Below are positions 57,280-64,000 of a stretch of 64,000 bases of DNA, one piece after another; within the stretch, counting starts at the first letter, position 1, and every line of letters begins with the position of its first letter. The notes beneath the pieces are model-generated. The model made no database searches and was not told the origin of the DNA. It worked only from the letters and a program-made list of their open reading frames with translations. A program made the translations under genes and the position numbers. Source of the DNA: Manis javanica (Eukaryota; Chordata; Mammalia; Pholidota; Manidae); NCBI RefSeq assembly GCF_040802235.1, contig NC_133158.1:85236501-85300500 (forward strand). The letters run 5' to 3'.

Positions 57280-58235
57280 AGAGACACTAAAACAAAGTTC
57301 CTCATTGTAAGATAATTGAAAAAATATATACTGGTCTCTGCTCCTGGATCCTGACACAGAGCTTCTGAAACCCTTGTTAAATTCTTAAATGATAGGAACA
57401 CTAGGAATGCCTTTGCCCTAATATTTGGTCTTTCGCCCCTGTTCCTGGCACAGGCCTTCTGAAAGCCTTACAGTTTCCTGGGTGATAGAGGAGTGTCGTT
57501 TGTTCCGAGATGACTCTGGGTGGGCTTCTGGAGGAAGGCTGCTCCTCACTGGGTGGAGGATCAAACTGTGATGAGAAGCCTATAATTTTCAGCTCTTTCT
57601 CCTATTCTCTTGAGAGAGGTGAAGGCCTGAAAATGGACTTACAGATCTTGCACATCCACATGAGAAATTCTCCATAAAAATCCCATTAGTATGTAGTTCA
57701 GAGAGCTTCCAGGTCGAACACATCTATGCTTGGAGGGTGACACCCCCCAGCTCCATGGAGACAGAAGCTCCTGTGCTCAGAACCCTCCCAGAGCTGGCCT
57801 TACATTTCATTTGACTGTTCATTTGCACACTTTGTCACATCCTTTAATAAAGTGGGAAATGTGTTTCCTTGAGTTTTGTGAGCCACTCTAGCAAATTAAT
57901 TGAACGTGAGGAGGAGGTCGTGGGGATCTTCTATTTGTAGGCAAGTTGGACAGAGGCTGCGGGAACCTGGGACCTACTGCTTGAGGCTGGCATCCGAAGT
58001 GGGGAACCATCTTGTGGGACTGAGCCCTTAATCTGTCAGATCTGAAGCCATCTCCAAGCGGATAGTGTTGGTATTGAGTTAAATTGTAGGATACCCAGCT
58101 GGTGTCACAGAGAATTGAGTGCTGTGGGGGAAAACCTCTGCACAGTTGATAACCAGAAATGTCAGCTGTGAAATGTTCTATGAGTATAAAGGAGGCACAC
58201 AAGAAAGAAAGACACAGATGAAACACTGAGGCTTT
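57280..58235 (+). repeat. ancient mammal-wide repeat with poly(A) signal (family not named)
   Basis: TCTTTCGCCCCTGTTCCTGG, TGACTCTGGGTGGGCTTCTG, CTCCATGGAGACAGAAGCTC, GAGCCACTCTAGCAAATTAA, GGTCGTGGGGATCTTCTATT and CTTGTGGGACTGAGCCCTTA occur in an order I know from dispersed mammalian copies. AATAAAG at about 57846 gives it an LTR-like look. The 112-codon minus-strand frame at 57888-58226 lies in this repeat and is not a gene. Confidence 0.6.
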
Positions 58236-58289
58236 TCTTTACACTTTTATGTAGAGTGATGCACCAAATATCTCCCAAGTTATACCAAA

Positions 58290-60010
58290 CAAGGTGGGAT
58301 AAGTAAACAGGGCCTGGGTTATGTAGGACTTTGTAAGTCAGGCAACATTAAAGCCAGCGAGAGCATTTCTGATTTCTAATTTTATATTGGCTGCTAAATA
58401 TACTGTATTGTTGTATTGTGGCAGTTGTTTTGATGAAAAGATAGAGAGAAAGAAGAAACTTAGAAAGGTTATTACTGTTGTCTGAGATGAGATAAGGTGG
58501 CTTGTACTAGAGTGATTATTAGGGGTTACCTAGCTTGTCTTTGTGCATTTTGAAAAGGCTTTCCACGTACACATAGTATTTGAACACCATCACCAGAAAT
58601 GCATCCCTTTCACCACAAAACACAATCCAGGACCAGGATAGCGAGCAGAGCATGGGCTGAATTTTCACACAGACTTACCCTTTGTTAGATACCTTTGTCC
58701 ACTGTACAATCCACATAACTACACACTGTGGACACAGTGATAGTAGTTGAATTGCTGTGAAGTGCATGTATTCCAAATATATTTTGAAAGTAGAATGAGG
58801 TAGTTCTATCTGATTGGTTTTAAGTGTGAGGGAAGGATATAAACCAAAGATAATATCTAGACTTCTGACTGGAGGACTTAGCTGATGTTTACTAAAGTCG
58901 CAAACAAAGTCAACAGAGGTAGATTGGGGTAAAAAACAGTTACGTTTGCAAAATTGTGCAAGGTGTTCATTAGAAATTTAGGTGGAAATGTAGTCATGTG
59001 AGAAAACTAATAAGATGTTTTGGAGAGATGGCTCACATAGTGATAGTATCTGAAGTCACAGAATTAGATGAAATTGCAAAATATCATGACTAAAGTCAAG
59101 ATGGATAAAGAAGGGAGGTCAGGATGAAGTCCTAGAATGTGTCAACGTTTGAGACCGAACAGGGAAGTGGGTGTTATCAAAGGAGACTAGAAAGAAAAGT
59201 GAGAGGGTAAACCAGGGATTCAAAGGAAGAAAGTATTTCAGGGAGATAACTATTGGTTTGACAGTGCATAGGTTATTGACAAACTTACAAAGAATAGACT
59301 CAGTGCAGTGGTAGGGCTGGAAGCTCTATCAGAGTGGTGTGAAGAAAGAATATAGGTAAGAAAGTGGTAATATAATTTACAAAAGACCTTTTCAGTAAGT
59401 TTTTCTAAATGGGGTGCAGAGAGATGGACTATAGTTAGGGTTGGGTAGGGAGAAGGTGGGATATGAGGTCAAATTTTTAATTTTATTTTTAGAAAGGCAC
59501 ACGGGAATGATTTGTAATGATTAAGAAATTGTGTGCAGGAAAAGGAGGGAAAATTGTGAGTAGTGAAGTCTTTGAGAGGGCAAAAAGAATCTTGGGAGAG
59601 CTGTAGGGAAGTGATGTTCACAGAACAGCCAGGTTTCAGTGAGAGGGAGAGGATGAAAGGAACATTTAGGGCAGAGTTAGAGCACATCAGAGCTTTGCTG
59701 TTGACAGAAGGTGCTTTGCAAAGGGCACACATGAAGGGTTTGGGAGTTAAGAGATTAGAGGAGATTAATGGACATACAGCGTGTTATGGGAATGCGAGTT
59801 CACTTGATGACGGATGGCAGAGGTGTCTTGGGTCTCTCCAAATGACTAGGGAGAATCAGAAAGTGAGGAATGACAGGATTAACCCTGCTAGTTTCTTAAG
59901 AGAAGGTGGGTAAACAGTTCAAGCTGGAAAACACAGGGTTGCCACGTATTTTCATTTCCTGTAGCTCATATTTTTTGATGGCTGAAGGGTGTTGAAATTT
60001 CCTCAGAGAA
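58290..60010 (+). repeat. long degenerate ancient repeat (family not named)
   Basis: A GA-rich 1.7-kb stretch with blocks such as TATGTAGGACTTTGTAAGTC, ATATATTTTGAAAGTAGAAT, AGTCAAGATGGATAAAGAAG, GGAGACTAGAAAGAAAAGTG and GAAGTGATGTTCACAGAACA. The order resembles a widespread mammalian repeat that I recognise by pattern (GGCCTTGTAGGCCATG..., GAGAGAAGAGAAGAGG... type) but cannot name. A 116-codon frame at 59563-59913 and an 87-codon antisense frame have no domain. Confidence 0.4.
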
Positions 60011-61435
60011 CTTCTTCCTTAGGTGACCTGGAGGTGAGTCTCAGTTAATGCCTCTCTTTTTCTGGGAGAATAATAGTGTGGTGGGTTGGGCATTGAGAGG
60101 GGAGACAAGAGGTTCCATCTTCCCTAAAGCACCATGAAGGCGTGGCAGCTGGGAAACAAAGGGAAGACTATGGAAACAGGATTTATCAACCACCTGAATG
60201 AATGGTGCCTGAATGAAATTAATTACTAATTAATATCTTTGTCAACAGTATTTTTCTGAGGAAGATAAACAAAATGATTTTTTAAAATAACAATTTCAGT
60301 GATAAGTCCTCTACTTTTTGCAGCTTTTGAGTACAAAACTATAGAATTTCCTACTGCCCTCAAAATCATCTCTGAAATCACTCTGAAAAAACACTCTGAA
60401 ATCTGCCCTTTTTCCAAGAAGGAAGAAATTAATTCTTTCCCCTCTTCTGACCACTAATTATAGCATCATTTGCAATATTCATCTTCATTCCCTACCTTAA
60501 TTAGTGGCATTAGGCAAACTGCAATTTCTCACTCAAAAATGTGAAATATAAATTAGATTTTTCTTTGCTTCAGGTAGTTTATTTCTATGCTGGACTACAA
60601 CAGATTTTAATTTCACTTTACTGAAAACAGTTTGGAGTATAATTATAACAGACACTGTTATTTGTCCCCTCAATATTTATCTATCAGAAATTAATTTCTC
60701 TATTAGTTGGAAATGTTTACTGTAAGAAACAGAAAACTGAACCTTCTGCAGTTTAAAAACAAAGAAGTTTGCTTTTTCGCATAATAAGGATGCTCTTTGA
60801 ATTGTGTTCTTTACTGTATAGGCTTCATAAATCAATTTTGTCAATATTTTCAAAACATGTTTTTTATTACAAATATCTTTATTACAAAGTTTCCAGTTTG
60901 TTGTCTATTGCCCTGCTCATATATGCATATAAGACAAATCATTTATACCTTAAATGGTTCCTTAAGTTAAAACAAAAAAGTTTTCTTCTTTATTATTTGG
61001 AAGTCTTTTAATAGCACTTCCAGGTATTTTAAAATATGAAGCAACAATTATTTATATCTTAGAAATTTCATGGTATTAATCACCCATTTTGATGCTAATT
61101 TGGAAATGCAGCTCCTTTCTTAGCTATATCAAAAGCAATTTAGAAAATCAGTATTTTAAAATATAATTGAAAATAGAAATGAAAGCCATCAAATGATGTA
61201 AAATGTTTATATGTTTTGACTAGCAATATTTAATTCTAATAAATCACTGGCAGAATAATCTGAGATAAAGAATAACATTCTCTACAGAAATATTGATTGT
61301 AATATTATATAGGCAAAGAGAATCATCACAAGATTGAAAGGACAAAAATGGGGAATGATTAAATCAAGGCACATTTAAACAAAGGTATATTTTTATTAAA
61401 TCCATTAGCCATTAGAAGTAATCTTTTAGATGATT
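60011..61435. other. intergenic DNA, nothing recognised
   Basis: No gene or named repeat. AT-rich, with some long T runs. Confidence 0.45.
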
Positions 61436-61439
61436 TAAT

Positions 61440-64000
61440 GAAAACCTTTTACTTCAGGCCAAGGTGGAGTAACAAGGATTGGGTTTATCCTCCTGCAGGA
61501 AACAACTGAAAACCAGACACTATATGTGAAAAAAGCAGGGTTTAGGTAATGGATACCAAGCAACAAAGCACAGTGATCCCTGAAAGAGAGAAAACAAAAC
61601 AGGTGAGCCTAGCAGTTATCCCAGCCTCTTGCCAGGGAAGGGCAAGGAGGGGAGGCTGTGAGGAACCTGGAAGTCCTTCTGAATTGAAAAGTCAAGGAGA
61701 CCAAGGTCGGTGTGATTCCCCAGGCAGCACAGATGATACAGGAGAGCTGCAAGAAGATGGAGCCCCACATAGTTTCAGAGACTTTGGCTGAATACTGATG
61801 AGCACATAGGTGTGAGGAAATTACCTGAATGTGAGACAAGACTCATTTGGAAGGACTGGAGAGAATAACTCTGGAAATGCACAAAGGGCTGATGACTGTC
61901 TTCCCAGAAGCCAGAGTGGAAAGACCCATAATTCATAAGACATTGGGAGGAGGACTCAGAAAGATATTGCCTGAATAGCAGGACAAAATTAGCCTTAGGC
62001 TCTATAGACTGCTGTGGTCCTACAAAACAAAACGTTTAAAAAAAGCCTCAAAAGTATCAAATTGTTTCCAAGTAACTTAACTTCATCTCAGAACGAAGTT
62101 AAAAAGTGTTTACAGAAAATACGTAAGTATATATCTCAACAAGGTAAAATTCAAAATAAAAAATTATCAGGCACAGTAAACAGAAAAAATACAACCTGTA
62201 ATGAGGATAAAAATCAGTCAATACAGGAATGAAATAAATGATAGCATGAATTGGCATGGACATTAAAGTTCATATAACTATGCTGAACGTGTTCAAGAAG
62301 GTAAGTGGAAGATCAAGGATAGTAAGCAGCAAAACAGAAGACATAAAACAGACCTAAATAAAAATTCTAGAGAAGAAACCTATAATGTCTGAAATTTAAA
62401 ACTGCAGTCAATATAATTAATAGTATGTTAGACATTTCAGAAAAAGCTATTAGTGAATTTTAAGACATGAAAACAATCTATCCCAAAAGAAATACACTGA
62501 TGAAACAGGCTAGAAAACAGATGAAAATAGCATCAGTGAGCTATGAGATGGCTTCAAGCAGTCGGACATAGGTGTGACTGGGGTCTGAGGAAGAGAAATA
62601 GATACGTTAAGAGGGTCCATGAACTCGAAGAGCAAGAATATGAAGAAAACTACACCAAGATGTAGCATACTCATACTGCTTAAAATTAGCTGGGGTGTTG
62701 GGGTAACATCACATTAGGGGAAAAATGAAAGGAATAGCAGCAAACAATCAACAAAACAAATCAGGACAAGAGGCAGTAGAAAAACATTTTTTAAAGTACT
62801 AAAATGAACAAACCCTATAGTAACCATTAATGATTAAAACAAAATCATTGTTTTATTATACATATTATTAAAATAAATGTTATAGCTAATAAGAAAATAA
62901 AGGAAATAAAATGAATCAAAAAGTTTTTGATCCTAAAGAAAGTAGAAATAGAGGGGAAAAGTAACAAAGAACAGATGTGGCAAATTAAAAATATAACAAA
63001 ACAGTAGATTATAAGCCCCTTCTTTCAGTAATCACTGTAAAGTCAATCATGTAAATACCTCAGTGAAAAGACAGAGGTAGAATTTAAAAAACAGCATCCA
63101 AGTAATGCTATCCACAAGGAAACCACTTCAAATATAAAGATACTGAGGTTAAAGTAAAAGGATGGCAGGTATAAATACATATATATTTATATTTATATGG
63201 ACACACACACACTTATATATAATAACACAAAATATATAATAATATTATGCATTATAGTTACTCCAAAGAAGGTAGGAGTGGCTATATTACTATCAGAAAA
63301 AATAGATTCTAATCAAAGAATACTACTAGGGATGCTGAACATCATTGCATAAAGATAAATTTATCTGACAATCCAAAATAACTTTAAATAAAACAAAGCT
63401 TCAAAATACATGAAACAGAAACTGATGGAACTATAAACAGAAATAGACAAAACACAATTATAGTTCAAGATTGCAATACTTTTTCACAATGCAAAATGCC
63501 TTTCAATACTCCTTTCACATAATAAATGCAACTAGCAGACAGAATCAGTAAGCATTTAGATGGCTAGAAAAGCCAACATGATATAATTTTCCTTTATACA
63601 AAACTTCCTCCAACAATAGCAGGAAACATATTCTATTCAAGTGTATAAAAACACTTACCATTATAGGCCATATTGTTAGCAATAAAACATCTCAGTGTTT
63701 TTAAAATAATTATAATCATGCAAACTATGTTCTCACATAACAATAGAACTAAATTAGAAATCAGAAACAAAATATCTGGAAATTACTCAAACATTAGAAA
63801 ACTACAGCAGACTTTTAAATAATCTATGGGTGGTAGAAGAAACAAAAAGGAAATTAATATGTTAACCTGTATGAAAACAAAAGACCCAGCATATCCAAAT
63901 CTGCCAAATGCAGTTGCAGTAGTGCTCAGAGGAAGGTTATAGCAGTGAATTTAGATAAATTAGAAAAGAAGAAAAGTCTCAAATCAACGGCTTCAGCATC
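61440..64000 (+). mobile_element. L1M-type LINE, sense, runs off the right edge
   Basis: Opens with TTCAGGCCAAGGTGGAGTAA, a typical L1M 5' end, then a GC-richer 5' UTR (to about 62000), a decayed ORF1 region (about 62050-62820: TGTCTGAAATTTAAAACTGC, GAAAAAGCTATTAGTGAATT, AACTCGAAGAGCAAGAATAT) and the start of ORF2 with the endonuclease part (about 62990 onward: GGTAGGAGTGGCTATATTAC, TATCAGAAAAAATAGATTCT). No frame above 80 codons survives. The rest of ORF2 should continue to the right of the window. A TATATTTATATTTATATGG/ACACACAC stretch at 63180-63215 is local simple sequence. Confidence 0.78.

Noticed and set aside
57888-58226. 112-codon minus-strand frame
   Set aside because: It is within a dispersed repeat and has no domain.
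59563-59913. 116-codon frame as a gene
   Set aside because: It lies in a GA-rich ancient repeat; stops are rare by composition.
1-64000. CRISPR arrays, operons, tRNA clusters or a new mobile defence system
   Set aside because: The sequence is mammalian, with long AT-rich non-coding DNA and LINE/ERV relics. No regularly spaced repeats, tRNA cloverleaf or compact gene clusters were seen.

Overview
The window is non-coding chromosomal DNA from a placental mammal. It is AT-rich and built mostly from transposable elements: LINE-1 (L1) copies of several ages in both orientations, older L2 and MIR fragments, hAT-type DNA-transposon relics, solo LTRs and one two-LTR endogenous retrovirus (ERV). I see no intact host gene, no exon series, and no tRNA or CRISPR. 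No Alu and no obvious ruminant, pig, horse or carnivore lineage SINE was noticed. That excludes primates and weakly suggests another placental order. The 3' UTR of the best-preserved L1 reminds me of pangolin or xenarthran L1s, but that is memory, not a search, and the species stays open.

Layout: 1-2.35 kb is anonymous AT-rich sequence. At 2.35-2.82 kb lies a probable solo LTR (minus). A nearly full-length antisense L1 fills 2.85-8.62 kb and carries broken ORF2 and ORF1, a GC-rich 5' UTR and a candidate 12-bp target-site duplication; it abuts the 3' end of an older antisense L1 (8.64-9.19 kb). More L1 pieces follow at 9.47-9.90 kb (+) and 11.1-14.4 kb (+, internally deleted). An ORF1-only, HAL1-like element lies at 18.3-20.8 kb (-). 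Two copies of one LTR sit in opposite orientation at 21.9 and 23.5 kb, and an L1 5' end occupies 23.8-25.1 kb.

The main feature is a class I (gammaretrovirus-like) ERV on the minus strand at 25225-32013. It has 413- and 410-bp LTRs about 91% identical by eye, a 5-bp duplication (GGTAC), a PBS resembling a tRNA-Phe site, gag, protease, reverse transcriptase, RNase H and integrase, and almost no env. All its genes carry stops, frameshifts or changed catalytic residues, so it is a fossil.

The right half holds MER5-like, L2 and MIR relics, a full-length but diverged 5S rRNA pseudogene (35801-35920), antisense L1s at 36.1-39.0 and 41.4-42.2 kb, a hAT relic at 40.8 kb, a TTTC microsatellite grown next to an L1 3' end (55.2 kb), two long ancient repeats at 57.3-60.0 kb, and a sense L1 running off the right edge from 61.4 kb.

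I found no convincing new biological system. The most informative items are the env-less ERV and its lesions, the inverted LTR pair, the 5S pseudogene and the nested L1 insertion.
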